A stretch of 64,000 bases of DNA from Desulfotomaculum nigrificans DSM 574 (GCF_000189755.2 NZ_KI912183.1:2507755-2571754), one strand, 5' to 3'; numbered from the stretch's first letter, positions 32,754-41,310 are shown. Notes: generated from the letters alone by a model not told the origin. Made by a program: numbers and translations.

Positions 32754-33503
32754 ATGGGAATGAAAAATATTAAGTTAACGGTGGCCTATGACGGAACAAA
32801 CTACCACGGCTTTCAAGAGCAGCGGGGAACCGGCTTAGCTACCGTGCAGGAGGTTTTGGAGGCTGCGTTAAGCAAAGTGGCTAATGAAACAGTGCAGGTC
32901 ATAGGAGCCGGCCGCACCGATGCCGGGGTCCATGCCCGGGGGCAGGTGGTCAACTTCCGCAGTACAAACTGGCCGGTACCAACGGAGAAGATACATTTGG
33001 CCGTTAACTCACTGCTGCCCGATGACATTGCGGTGATTAAAGCCGAAGAGGTGCCGCTGGATTTTCACGCCAGGTTTTCTGCCACCGCTAAGACCTACCG
33101 TTATTCCATCTATAATCACCGGGTCATGTCCCCGTTACACCGCCTGTATGCTTACCACGAACCCAGACCGCTCGATATAGAGGCCATGCGGCAGGCAGCC
33201 CAATACCTGTTAGGTACCCATGATTTTAAAAGTTTCCAGGCCCAGGGTACGCCGGTTAAAGATACCGTAAGAACCATTTATCGGGCGGAACTTGTCTCAG
33301 AACCACCCCTGATCCATTTGTACCTGAGGGGAAATGGCTTTCTATATAATATGGTACGCATTATCACCGGCACCCTACTGGATGTAGGAAAAGGGAAAAA
33401 ATCCCCCCCAGAAATGAAAAGCATAATCGAGGCCCGTAACCGTACCAGAGCTGGCACAACCGTCCCACCCCACGGCCTTTGTTTGATGGAAGTGGAATAC
33501 TAG
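32754..33503 (+). CDS. truA: tRNA pseudouridine(38-40) synthase TruA
   Basis: Converts U38-U40 in the anticodon arm to pseudouridine. The 249-residue protein has the catalytic-Asp motif [13 protein letters not shown] and the [10 protein letters not shown] and [15 protein letters not shown] motifs. ATG 32754 ([14 protein letters not shown]) was chosen; ATG 32760 is also possible. Its place between ecfT and rplM is the standard Firmicute order. Confidence 0.96.
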   Translation: MGMKNIKLTVAYDGTNYHGFQEQRGTGLATVQEVLEAALSKVANETVQVIGAGRTDAGVHARGQVVNFRSTNWPVPTEKIHLAVNSLLPDDIAVIKAEEVPLDFHARFSATAKTYRYSIYNHRVMSPLHRLYAYHEPRPLDIEAMRQAAQYLLGTHDFKSFQAQGTPVKDTVRTIYRAELVSEPPLIHLYLRGNGFLYNMVRIITGTLLDVGKGKKSPPEMKSIIEARNRTRAGTTVPPHGLCLMEVEY

Positions 33504-33514
33504 CTTCCAGGGAT

Positions 33515-33780
33515 GGCCTCCGGGGGTCAGCTGTTAGCCTTACGGGTAATTCTTTGGGGTCCTGTTGTTAGACTTTGGGGTATTCCATTAGGGGCCTGCC
33601 GTTAGCCTTTATGGTATTCCTCCGGGGTTCTGTTGTTAGTATCCGGGCATTCTTTTGGGACTCCAACCCCCGAGAGTTACCCATAAACTAACGACTAGAC
33701 CCAAAAGAATGACCAATTAGGCTGACAACTGGACATAGAGAAATACCTCAAAGCTACTGGACCCTCAAGAAATGCCCCGT
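33515..33780 (+). repeat. Large intergenic repeat element between truA and rplM (copy A)
   Basis: This 260-bp stretch holds no gene. Four units with period 33-34 start at 33549, 33582, 33616 and 33649, each beginning ATTCY, then a G-run, CTG and TTGTTAG or CCGTTAG. Inverted arms follow (CTAACGACTAGACCC near 33688, GGCTGACAACTGG near 33720), so it can form a long imperfect hairpin. A closely matching unit, reversed, occurs at 51656-51720. Confidence 0.8.
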
Positions 33781-33796
33781 AGTCATGCCTTTCTGC

Positions 33797-33825
33797 TTGA
33801 CACTCTATATGCATTGGATTAAAAT
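33797..33825 (+). promoter_or_regulatory. Sigma-A type promoter for rplM-rpsI
   Basis: TTGACA (33797-33802), a 17-bp spacer and TAAAAT (33820-33825, five of six consensus matches). The transcript would have a leader of about 70 bases with GGCCGATTGCGGC-type pairing, a possible site for L13 feedback as known in Firmicutes, although I do not recognise the described leader motif. Confidence 0.7.
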
Positions 33826-33902
33826 ACATATATGTGTGGCCGATTGCGGCTCCCGCCCCGTTGTCGTAATCTGGCACCAGGCTGTAAGGAGGGTAACGGA
33901 TA

Positions 33903-34334
33903 ATGAAGACAACATTTATGGCCAAGCCGGCTGAGATAAAACGCAAGTGGTATGTCTTAGACGCTGAGGGTAAGCCCCTTGGTCGCGTGGCCGCAGAGGC
34001 CGCTCGTATTTTGCGTGGGAAACACACCCCTGCTTTCACTCCCCACGTAGATACCGGAGATCATGTAATTGTTATTAATGCTGATAAGGTAGTCCTTACC
34101 GGTAGAAAACTTGATCAAAAGATGTACACCCGGCACAGTGGGTATCCAGGTGGTCTGAAGCAGACCCCCTATCGCCAGATGCTGGCTAAACGCCCTGAGC
34201 TGATTATGGAAAAAGCCATTAAGGGTATGCTGCCCCATAACCGTTTAGGTGAACAACAGTTCAAAAAACTAAAGGTTTACAGTGGTAGCGAACATCCCCA
34301 TCAGGCTCAAAAGCCGGAAGTGTGGAACTTTTAA
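33903..34334 (+). CDS. rplM: 50S ribosomal protein L13
   Basis: L13 is an early 50S assembly protein. The 143-residue product begins [18 protein letters not shown] and keeps [27 protein letters not shown] and [11 protein letters not shown] follows AAGGAGGGTAACGGATA. Confidence 0.98.
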   Translation: MKTTFMAKPAEIKRKWYVLDAEGKPLGRVAAEAARILRGKHTPAFTPHVDTGDHVIVINADKVVLTGRKLDQKMYTRHSGYPGGLKQTPYRQMLAKRPELIMEKAIKGMLPHNRLGEQQFKKLKVYSGSEHPHQAQKPEVWNF

Positions 34335-34367
34335 TTTCAGAGGTCTTAACCGGAAGGAGGAAATATA

Positions 34368-34760
34368 GTGGCTCAAGTACAGTTTTATGGAACTGGCCGT
34401 CGTAAGAATGCGGTTGCCAGGGTGTACCTGGTTCCCGGCGAAGGCAAAGTTACCGTAAATGATAAGGAAGTATTAGAATATTTTGGACGCAAAACTTTAG
34501 ACATGGTAATTCGTCAGCCCCTGGAGCTCACCAACACCACAGGCCGTTTTGATGTAAAATGCCGTGTAATCGGCGGTGGTGTTAGCGGTCAGGCTGGTGC
34601 TGTAAGACACGGTATTGCCCGGGCCCTGGTACAAGCGGATCCTAACCTGCGTCCTATATTAAAACGCGCTGGATTCTTAACCCGTGACCCGCGGATGAAA
34701 GAGCGTCGTAAATACGGTCTTAAGAAAGCTCGTCGTGCGCCTCAATTCTCCAAACGTTAA
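34368..34760 (+). CDS. rpsI: 30S ribosomal protein S9
   Basis: S9 reaches the P-site tRNA through its C-terminal tail. The 130-residue protein starts from GTG ([19 protein letters not shown]) after GGAAGGAGG and ends with the conserved [11 protein letters not shown] clear terminator follows. Confidence 0.98.
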   Translation: MAQVQFYGTGRRKNAVARVYLVPGEGKVTVNDKEVLEYFGRKTLDMVIRQPLELTNTTGRFDVKCRVIGGGVSGQAGAVRHGIARALVQADPNLRPILKRAGFLTRDPRMKERRKYGLKKARRAPQFSKR

Positions 34761-34784
34761 TTTATGTAATACTCCAATAATACC

Positions 34785-34812
34785 AAAGGAAGGCAAAGGC
34801 CTTCCTTTTTTA
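34785..34812 (+). terminator. Intrinsic terminator after rpsI
   Basis: A 10-bp perfect stem AAAGGAAGGC/GCCTTCCTTT with a four-base loop runs into a six-base T-tract. It ends the rplM-rpsI unit. Confidence 0.88.
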
Positions 34813-34889
34813 GTTTATGTTACTTCTATTTACCAAATGGCCAGCATACCATTCCTTTAGAAGACTTGTACAACCAAGGGGTGGGTGCT

Positions 34890-35711
34890 GTGTCCGTTGT
34901 AGTGGGAGCATATAAAATAAAAAAGTGGTATGTGATTGGCCTGTTGGTGCTTTTGTTGTTAGCCATCCAGGTATATAAAATGTATGTTATAAGATCCGAA
35001 GAGAAAAACATAGAAGCCATGTCTTACGTCCTGGCCAATAAATTAATCGTGGTTGACCCCGGACATGGAGGTAGAGACCCCGGCAAAATAGGTATCAGCG
35101 GTGTACCGGAAAAGGAAATCAACCTGGAGGTATCCAAGCGGCTGGCCACGGTGCTGGGGCAAATGGGGGCAGCTGTGATTTTAACCAGGGATAGTGACAT
35201 TGACCTCAGTGATTCCTCGGCCAGCGGCTGGAGGAGCAGGAAAAGGCAGGATTTATCCCGGCGGGTGGAGCTGGCCAATGGCAGGAAGGCGGATTTATAT
35301 ATCAGCGTTCACTGCAATGCCTTCTCCAGTCAAAGGGAACATGGCGCCCAGGTTTTTTCCCATCCCCAATCGCCGGAAAGCAAGGTGCTGGCGGAGTGTA
35401 TTCAAAGTGAGATGGCTAAGATATTACAAAATACCAAGCGGCAAGCCAAGCAGGTGGACTACTATGCCATTAGAAAGACTAAAATGCCTGCAGTTATTGT
35501 AGAAATCGGCTTTATTACCAATCCCCGCGAAGATAAACTATTACAAGAACCCCTGTACCAGAGCAAGGTGGCCTGGAGCATTGCGGCGGGCATTATCAAA
35601 TACTATACCGAGAATAACCAGGCCAATCAGGATCCTTCGGATGGTAAAAGCCAGGACGGGGTAATTAAAACCTTCCGGCAGCAACCAGGTAATTATATCC
35701 CCGCTCCTTAA
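34890..35711 (+). CDS. cwlD: N-acetylmuramoyl-L-alanine amidase CwlD (spore cortex)
   Basis: CwlD strips peptide side chains from cortex muramic acid, a step towards muramic delta-lactam needed for germination. I chose GTG 34890, 8 bases after AAGGGG, giving 273 residues; TTG 34866 is possible. An N-terminal membrane anchor (about residues 13-33) precedes the Amidase_3 domain: VVDPGHGGRDPG with zinc ligand His59, KEINLEVSKRL, SVHCNAF and the catalytic VEIGFITNPRED. Its place after rpsI is the usual Firmicute order. Confidence 0.9.
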   Translation: MSVVVGAYKIKKWYVIGLLVLLLLAIQVYKMYVIRSEEKNIEAMSYVLANKLIVVDPGHGGRDPGKIGISGVPEKEINLEVSKRLATVLGQMGAAVILTRDSDIDLSDSSASGWRSRKRQDLSRRVELANGRKADLYISVHCNAFSSQREHGAQVFSHPQSPESKVLAECIQSEMAKILQNTKRQAKQVDYYAIRKTKMPAVIVEIGFITNPREDKLLQEPLYQSKVAWSIAAGIIKYYTENNQANQDPSDGKSQDGVIKTFRQQPGNYIPAP

Positions 35712-35719
35712 GTAAATCA

Positions 35720-35754
35720 GCCCCGGGAACTTATGGAAAGTTCCCGGGGCTTTA
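35720..35754 (+). terminator. Intrinsic terminator after cwlD
   Basis: A 13-bp perfect stem GCCCCGGGAACTT/AAGTTCCCGGGGC with a five-base loop is followed by TTTAT. The remaining 140 bases before the next gene hold a CTTAGC/GCTAAG hairpin near 35804 but no element I recognise. Confidence 0.85.
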
Positions 35755-35890
35755 TCGCGTTAATGAATATGGTCACCGGTGAAGTCTTACCCCCTCTAGG
35801 GAAACTTAGCCGGCGCTAAGAGTCCAAAGAATATTGTTTTGCATACAATGGTACATTAGATGTAACAGCATTTTAAGGGGGGAGAATACC

Positions 35891-37060
35891 TTGATATATT
35901 TTGATTCTGCAGCCACCTCCTGGCCCAAGCCACCGGAGGTTTGGCAGGCCATGGAACATTTTATCAAAGAAGTGGGAGCCAGCCCCGGCCGGGCCGGTCA
36001 TAAACGTACCGTTGAGGCCAACCGCATTGTTGATGAGACAAGGCAGCAACTGGCAGAACTTTTTAATATTGACGACCATAAACGAATTATCTTTACCCTA
36101 AACGCCACCGACAGCTTAAATTTGGCTATTAAAGGACTCTTACGACCCGGGGATCATGTGATCACCAGCTCCATGGAGCATAACTCAGTGACCAGGCCCT
36201 TGTATACCTTGCAATCCTATGGCGTTCAGGTAACCAAAGTACCCTGTGACCAACAGGGTAATATTAACTTAGACGATATAGAGAGAGCCTTTTTGCCCAA
36301 CACCAAAGCCATTATCATGACCCACGCTTCTAATGTAACCGGTACCATTATGCCGGTAGAAGAAGTAGGGCGCCTGGCTGCCCGGCATAAGGTGTACTTT
36401 GTTATGGATGCGGCCCAAACCGCCGGGCTGCTGGATATAGATGTGAAGAAACTAAATATCAGTATTTTAACCTTCCCCGGCCATAAAAGCCTGCTGGGGC
36501 CCCAGGGTACCGGGGGCATCTACATTAAAGAAGGGGTAGAACTAATGACCCTGCGGGAGGGCGGAACCGGCAGCGGCTCCGAAACTCCCACCCAACCTGA
36601 TATGATGCCGGAAAAGTACGAGAGCGGCACATTAAATGCGGTGGGCATCGCTGGTTTAGGTGCCGGTGTTAAATATGTGCGGCGAGTGGGTTTAAAAAAG
36701 ATCAGGGACCATGAAATGAACCTGACCAAACGCTTCCTTGACGGGGCGGCAGCTATCCCGGGTATGCATATTTACGGGTTATCCGATTTAACCAAAAGGG
36801 TATCGGTGGTGTCCTTCCGTATTGATGGATATAAAGCCGGTGAGGTGGGGGATCGATTGGATAAAAAATATGATATTGCTTGCCGGGCAGGACTGCACTG
36901 TGCCCCGGACGCCCACCGGACCCTGGGTACCTTTGAAGAAAAGCTGGTTAGATTTAGTTTTTCATATTTCAACACAGCAGAGGAAGTGGACTTCGCCCTC
37001 AATGCCCTGAAAGAAATAGCGGTAGCCAGACAACCGGAAGTGGCTGCCCTGCCGGTCTAG
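35891..37060 (+). CDS. Cysteine desulfurase-like class V aminotransferase
   Basis: A PLP enzyme of the class V/NifS fold. TTG 35891 (MIYFDSAATSWPKPPEV), 6 bases after AAGGGGGGAG, gives 389 residues. The PLP lysine is Lys199 in FPGHKSLLGPQG, and a catalytic-type Cys337 lies in RAGLHCAPDAHRTLGT. The overall pattern resembles the EF2568-type family annotated as cysteine desulfurase, whose substrate is not firmly established. No iron-sulfur scaffold gene is nearby. It converges on the FlhB-like gene with overlapping stops. Confidence 0.85.
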   Translation: MIYFDSAATSWPKPPEVWQAMEHFIKEVGASPGRAGHKRTVEANRIVDETRQQLAELFNIDDHKRIIFTLNATDSLNLAIKGLLRPGDHVITSSMEHNSVTRPLYTLQSYGVQVTKVPCDQQGNINLDDIERAFLPNTKAIIMTHASNVTGTIMPVEEVGRLAARHKVYFVMDAAQTAGLLDIDVKKLNISILTFPGHKSLLGPQGTGGIYIKEGVELMTLREGGTGSGSETPTQPDMMPEKYESGTLNAVGIAGLGAGVKYVRRVGLKKIRDHEMNLTKRFLDGAAAIPGMHIYGLSDLTKRVSVVSFRIDGYKAGEVGDRLDKKYDIACRAGLHCAPDAHRTLGTFEEKLVRFSFSYFNTAEEVDFALNALKEIAVARQPEVAALPV

Positions 37061-37326
37061 GTAAATTTTCCATCCAACGCCGCCACATGCACTAAGATTT
37101 TGGCCACTACCTCGTATAACTCCGGGGGAATTTCCACCCCCAGACCAAGCTCAGTAAGGGTACGGGCCAGATGCTGGTCCTGGTATACCGGAATGTTGTG
37201 CTCCCGGGCAATTTTTTCAATGGCGGCGGCCAGCTCACCTTTGCCTGCCGCCACCACAACAGGGGCGGCATCTTCACCATGCCGGTAACGCAGGGCAGCA
37301 GCCAGCTTTACTCTGTCCTCAGCCAT
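37057..37326 (-). CDS. FlhB-like C-terminal domain protein (orphan)
   Basis: An 89-residue protein resembling the C-terminal cytoplasmic domain of FlhB/EscU (AAALRYRHGEDAAPVVVAAGKGE, then HNIPVYQDQHLARTLTE and GVEIPPELYEVVAKIL). It lacks the membrane domain and the NPTH autocleavage motif of true FlhB, like B. subtilis YlqH. It is 3 bp downstream of the FliK-like gene, so the two form a unit. Its stop shares the palindrome CTAG with the convergent aminotransferase gene. Function unknown. Confidence 0.85.
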   Translation of the reverse strand: MAEDRVKLAAALRYRHGEDAAPVVVAAGKGELAAAIEKIAREHNIPVYQDQHLARTLTELGLGVEIPPELYEVVAKILVHVAALDGKFT

Positions 37327-37329
37327 CCG

Positions 37330-37920
37330 TCACACCTGCCTATCCAGTAAGGAAAAAGGTTTGGCCATAGCAAACTCAGGGTCAATATCCGCAATGCTCT
37401 GTATGCCCGGCTGGGGGCGGCAGGATACGATTACTGATGCAAACCCTAATTCCACCAATGCGGCCTGGAGTAACTCCGCATTCTCCTTAAACAGCTCGGC
37501 GCTGCTGTTATTCTCAGTGAGACATTGAACGGATAAAAGTTTACCTGGCCGGATGGCCAGATTGAACCACAACTGGCCCAAGTTAACTGTCCGCAGGCAA
37601 AAGATTATCCTGGTTTCGTCCCGGTTCCCGGTTTTATATTTAAAGTCTTGTAACCTGGCGTAAAAACGGGCATCCTGATAAAACTCTGACCGCAGGGGTA
37701 ACGGTACATAGGGCAGTTGGTCGTTACGTTCCTGCACGGAGGTATCCGGCGGAAGATTGTCCTTTGGCCTGGGGGAAGCGCTAATTTCCCTGGTAACCTC
37801 AGCCGTTAATTTATGCTTTAACTCCAGCGGCCGGGACTGAATTTTGTCCAATGGTTTACTGGGGGTTATTTTCATATTGTTGGTGGCCCTAAATAAGGCA
37901 GACATGACCCGGTCAATCAT
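37330..37920 (-). CDS. FliK C-terminal-domain-like protein
   Basis: A 196-residue protein. Residues about 110-180 (LGQLWFNLAIRPGKLLSVQC, then FKENAELLQAALVELGFAS) have the pattern of the flagellar hook-length control C-terminal domain. The first 90 residues are charged and low in conserved features. ATG 37920 follows AAGGGGGG. Pairing with an FlhB-like protein, the known partner of FliK, supports the call, although no flagellar genes are near. Divergent from the LysE-type gene. Confidence 0.65.
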   Translation of the reverse strand: MIDRVMSALFRATNNMKITPSKPLDKIQSRPLELKHKLTAEVTREISASPRPKDNLPPDTSVQERNDQLPYVPLPLRSEFYQDARFYARLQDFKYKTGNRDETRIIFCLRTVNLGQLWFNLAIRPGKLLSVQCLTENNSSAELFKENAELLQAALVELGFASVIVSCRPQPGIQSIADIDPEFAMAKPFSLLDRQV

Positions 37921-38038
37921 ACTAAATCCCCCCTTGTAAAGTTATACGTTCGACACCCTTAATTTTGTTCCTTCTAACATGAACTCTGCAGCAGGATTTT
38001 GCCTACCCTACCAGGAAATTTAGGGCGAGGTGATTTCT

Positions 38039-38707
38039 GTGGAGCTGTTGGCTATATTTTCTTCGTCCTTTGTCCTGGGTTTATCCGGGGCCATGATGCC
38101 CGGGCCCATGCTAACTGTGACCATTGGGGAAAGTGCCCGCCGCGGGTTTAAGGCCGGGCCGTTAATTGTTTTAGGCCACGGCTTGTTGGAGTTACTACTG
38201 GTGCTGGCTTTAATTTTAGGGCTGGCGGAGGTGCTTACCATGCCCCGGGTGGGCAGCACCATAGCCATAGTTGGCGGGCTTTTTCTATTGTACATGGGCT
38301 GGGGGATGGCCAGGGACGCTTACCTGGGTAAGATCACCCTGGATTTAAGCGAAAAAACGGCAGGTTCGCACCCCAATGACGCCGGGCCCGCCCCTAGGGG
38401 TATGCACCCGGTATTGGCCGGTTCGGTGGTCAGTTTATCCAACCCCTACTGGAGCATTTGGTGGGCCACCGTGGGCCTGGGATACATTACCTTATCTTTA
38501 GAAAAAGGCACCCTGGGACTGGCCGCCTTTTATACCGGCCATATCTTATCTGATTTGGTCTGGTTCTGTCTGATTGCCGGGGCGGTGGTGGCGGGCCGCA
38601 AATTTATCAGCACCAGGGTATACCGGGGCATCCTGGTGGCCTGTGGTATCTTCTTACTCTGGTTGGGTGGCATGTTTATTTTTAGGGGGTTCACCGGGTT
38701 CACATAA
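38039..38707 (+). CDS. LysE family exporter
   Basis: A membrane protein of the LysE/RhtB amino-acid exporter fold, about 222 residues. The N-terminal signature GLSGAMMPGPMLTVTIGESARRGFKAG, a GHGLLELLLVL helix and SNPYWSIWWATVG are typical. I chose GTG 38039, 6 bases after GAGGTG; GTG 38030 is inside that Shine-Dalgarno. It lies 3 kb upstream of the arginine operon and on the same strand, but a substrate cannot be read from the sequence. Confidence 0.85.
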   Translation: MELLAIFSSSFVLGLSGAMMPGPMLTVTIGESARRGFKAGPLIVLGHGLLELLLVLALILGLAEVLTMPRVGSTIAIVGGLFLLYMGWGMARDAYLGKITLDLSEKTAGSHPNDAGPAPRGMHPVLAGSVVSLSNPYWSIWWATVGLGYITLSLEKGTLGLAAFYTGHILSDLVWFCLIAGAVVAGRKFISTRVYRGILVACGIFLLWLGGMFIFRGFTGFT

Positions 38708-38766
38708 AACCCTGGCATTTAAGTTAGAATACCGATATATGTGATGGGAATGGAGGTTTTTGGGGG

Positions 38767-40170
38767 ATGAGTGTAGTATTTGGCGGCATTATGCCGCACC
38801 CGCCCATCGCTTTGCCGGAGGTAGGCGGGGCCGAAGCAGATAAGGTGATGGATAGCCGGCAGGCTATGCTGGACTTAGGGCAGCGGATTAAGCAAAGCGG
38901 GGCCGAAATTTTAGTGCTGATATCACCCCACGCACCTGTCTTTGGTGATGGCATTGCCATCAATATATCGCCGCAGACCAGGGGCAATATGGGGCAATTT
39001 GGGGCAGCCCAGGTTTCCTTTACCTGCCGCTATGACCCCAAATTAGGTACCGAGATTGGCTGGCAGGCGGAGGAACTGGGGATTCCGGTCATTGACCTGG
39101 ATGAGCAAATAGCCAGGCAAACCGGCATAAATTTACAACTGGATCACGGTATGATGGTCCCTTTATATTTCCTGCGTCAGGCCGGGGTGGAACTGCCGCT
39201 GGTGCCTTGTTCCATGGGTATATTCAGCCCGGAAAAATTATACTCCTTTGGGGTGGCGGTGCAGCGGGCTGCGGAAGCCCTGGGAAGCAAAGTGGCGGTG
39301 GTGGCCAGCGGTGATTTGTCCCACCGGCTTACCCCCGATGCCCCGGCCGGCTTTGATCCCCGGGGTAAGGAATTTGACCAAAAGATAGTGGCTCTGATTA
39401 AATCCCTGGATGTAACCGGGTTAATTAATCTGGACGAAGACCTGTGTGAGCGGGCCGGGGAGTGCGGGCTGCGCCCCATTATCATGATGTTGGGGGCCCT
39501 GGACGGCCTGGCGGTAAAGAGTGAGGTGCTTGCATACGAAGGGCCCTTTGGCGTGGGCTATATGGTAGCCGCCCTGGAACCAACCGGCCGGGACCAAACC
39601 AGGCGGCTACTGGCATCCTTGCAGCAGGAGCGAAAGCAAAAGTTAGCCCAACTGCGGGCCAAGGAAAGTTATTTAGTCAGGGTGGCCCGGCAGAGCCTGA
39701 CCAGTTACTTAGAGGGCCACTGGAAAGACCCGGCCAGCTATGATGTACCGGAGGAGTTTGCCAGGGGTGCGGGGGCCTTTGTGTCCCTGAAGAAGAACGG
39801 TCATTTAAGGGGCTGTATTGGCACCACCGCCCCCACCAGGGCTAACGTGGTGCAGGAAGTGGCTTATAACGCCGTCAGTGCCGGAACTGAGGACCCCCGG
39901 TTTTACCCGGTGCGGTTGGATGAGTTGGACGAGTTGACCATTTCCGTTGATGTATTAATGCCCCCGGAACCCATAGACGGTGTAGATCAGCTGGATGTAA
40001 AGAAGTACGGGGTCATTGTCCGGCGTGGGGCCAGGAGTGGTTTACTGCTGCCGGATCTGGAGGGAATTGATACACCGGAACAGCAGGTGGCCGTTGCCAA
40101 ACAAAAGGCCGGCATCGGGCCCGATGAACCGGTGCAGTTGGAACGGTTTGAGGTGGTTCGCTATCATTGA
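38767..40170 (+). CDS. LigB-like / AMMECR1 fusion protein (AmmeMemoRadiSam-type system)
   Basis: A 467-residue two-domain protein. Residues 1-270 are a class III extradiol dioxygenase (LigB/Memo-like) domain with candidate ligands His11 (MPHPPIALPE), His55 (SPHAP), His127 (LDHGMMVPLYFL) and His186 (SGDLSHRL). Residues about 295-467 are an AMMECR1 domain with LRGCIG at 347-352. These domains co-occur with the radical SAM enzyme encoded next, 27 bp downstream. The biochemical role of the system is unknown to me. Confidence 0.88.
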   Translation: MSVVFGGIMPHPPIALPEVGGAEADKVMDSRQAMLDLGQRIKQSGAEILVLISPHAPVFGDGIAINISPQTRGNMGQFGAAQVSFTCRYDPKLGTEIGWQAEELGIPVIDLDEQIARQTGINLQLDHGMMVPLYFLRQAGVELPLVPCSMGIFSPEKLYSFGVAVQRAAEALGSKVAVVASGDLSHRLTPDAPAGFDPRGKEFDQKIVALIKSLDVTGLINLDEDLCERAGECGLRPIIMMLGALDGLAVKSEVLAYEGPFGVGYMVAALEPTGRDQTRRLLASLQQERKQKLAQLRAKESYLVRVARQSLTSYLEGHWKDPASYDVPEEFARGAGAFVSLKKNGHLRGCIGTTAPTRANVVQEVAYNAVSAGTEDPRFYPVRLDELDELTISVDVLMPPEPIDGVDQLDVKKYGVIVRRGARSGLLLPDLEGIDTPEQQVAVAKQKAGIGPDEPVQLERFEVVRYH

Positions 40171-40191
40171 GAGGTGAGAGGTTAGGGGTGG
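40168..40191 (+). repeat. Heptad repeat, TGAGAGG type, between the AMMECR1 fusion and radical SAM genes
   Basis: TGAGAGG, TGAGAGG, TTAGGGG and TGG run in phase. The first heptad contains the stop codon of the upstream gene (TGA at 40168) and the third supplies the Shine-Dalgarno (AGGGGTGG) of the downstream gene. TGAGAGG is the exact complement of the heptad at 20824-20851. Confidence 0.75.
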
Positions 40192-40197
40192 AAATTT

Positions 40198-41196
40198 ATG
40201 CATGAAGCTATGTTTTGGCACAAAAAAGATAACGGCTTAATTTTTTGTGAACTGTGTCCCAAGGGGTGCAGTATCAGGGAGGGGCATAAGGGGTTCTGCC
40301 GCGTCAGGGAAAACCGGGATGGGGTGCTATACACCTTAAACTATGCCCGGGTTTCTTCCTATGCCCTGGATCCCATAGAAAAGAAACCTTTATACAATTT
40401 TCATCCCGGCAGCCTGATACTTTCCCTGGGCACCATGGGGTGTAATTTAAGATGTGGCTTTTGTCAAAACTGGCAAATTGCTCAGGCCGACCCGGAAACT
40501 ATACATTTATCGCCCCAAGAGGCAGTGGAACTGGCTCTGGATCAAAAAAGCAAAGGTCTACCCTGTATCGGCATTGCCTATACCTATTCCGAGCCTTTCA
40601 TGTGGTATGAGTATGTTTATGATACCTCTCGTTTAGCCAGCGAAGCGGGCCTTAAAAACGTCATGGTTACCAACGGTTATGTCCGGGAAGCACCGCTCAA
40701 AAAGCTATTACCCTATATTGATGCTATGAATATTGACGTCAAAGGATTTACCGATGACTACTACAAAGAAAACTGTGCGGGACACCTGGCACCGGTGCAA
40801 AGGACAGTGGAGATCGCCCGGCAAGGCTGCCATGTGGAAATAACCACCCTGCTGGTGCCGGGCCTGAACGATTCTCCGGCGGAAATAGAACAACTGGTGG
40901 ATTGGGTGGCCGGCATAAACCCCGATATGCCCGTTCATTTTTCCCGCTACTTCCCCAATTACCAATTTGATTTGCCGCCTACACCGGTAGAAACTATGCA
41001 GCGGGCTTATCAAATCGCCCGGCAGAAACTGCATTATGTATACCTGGGTAATCTGGGGGATCCGGTCACCCAGCAAACCTATTGTCCCGGATGTGGGGAA
41101 CCGGTAATCAAGCGGGGCGGCTATAACACCCGGGTAGTTGGTCTGGCTAAAGACCGTTGCCGCAGGTGCGGGGCACCGGTCAGGGTAATCATGTAA
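40198..41196 (+). CDS. amrS: AmmeMemoRadiSam system radical SAM enzyme
   Basis: A 332-residue radical SAM protein related to pyruvate-formate-lyase activases. The CX3CX2C cluster motif is Cys82, Cys86, Cys89 (GTMGCNLRCGFCQNW). An N-terminal CELCPKGC..GFC motif (Cys17, 20, 24, 34) and a C-terminal CPGC..CRRC zinc ribbon add eight more cysteines. ATG 40198 sits 7 bases after AGGGGTGG. The partner AMMECR1 protein is directly upstream. Its substrate is unknown. Confidence 0.9.
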   Translation: MHEAMFWHKKDNGLIFCELCPKGCSIREGHKGFCRVRENRDGVLYTLNYARVSSYALDPIEKKPLYNFHPGSLILSLGTMGCNLRCGFCQNWQIAQADPETIHLSPQEAVELALDQKSKGLPCIGIAYTYSEPFMWYEYVYDTSRLASEAGLKNVMVTNGYVREAPLKKLLPYIDAMNIDVKGFTDDYYKENCAGHLAPVQRTVEIARQGCHVEITTLLVPGLNDSPAEIEQLVDWVAGINPDMPVHFSRYFPNYQFDLPPTPVETMQRAYQIARQKLHYVYLGNLGDPVTQQTYCPGCGEPVIKRGGYNTRVVGLAKDRCRRCGAPVRVIM

Positions 41197-41206
41197 AATT
41201 TTTTTA

Positions 41207-41234
41207 TTGTTTTTTATGCAATTAGATGTATAAT
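41207..41234 (+). promoter_or_regulatory. Promoter of the arginine operon with possible ArgR sites
   Basis: TTGTTT (41207-41212), a 16-bp spacer and a perfect TATAAT (41229-41234) precede argC by about 75 bases. AT-rich half-palindromes such as TATGCAATTAGATGTATAAT over the promoter and CAAATATTTATGCGTAA near 41279 resemble ARG boxes (TNTGNATWWWWATNCANA), but the match is loose. Confidence 0.6.
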
Positions 41235-41310
41235 TATAAATATATTACTGGAAGTAAACAGCTTCTTATATACATCTTTCAAATATTTATGCGTAACTGG
41301 GGGTGCTGGA

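Noticed and set aside
33549-33680. Possible CRISPR array because of regular 33-34 nt periodicity
   Set aside because: The whole unit is repeated and diverged, there are no unique spacers, inverted copies follow, and no cas genes are present.
35755-35870. Riboswitch in the gap before the class V aminotransferase
   Set aside because: Short hairpins are present but I could not match the conserved core of any riboswitch class I know.
40170-40197. tRNA or small RNA between the AMMECR1 fusion and radical SAM genes
   Set aside because: The gap is only 27 bases and is fully accounted for by the heptad repeat and ribosome site.
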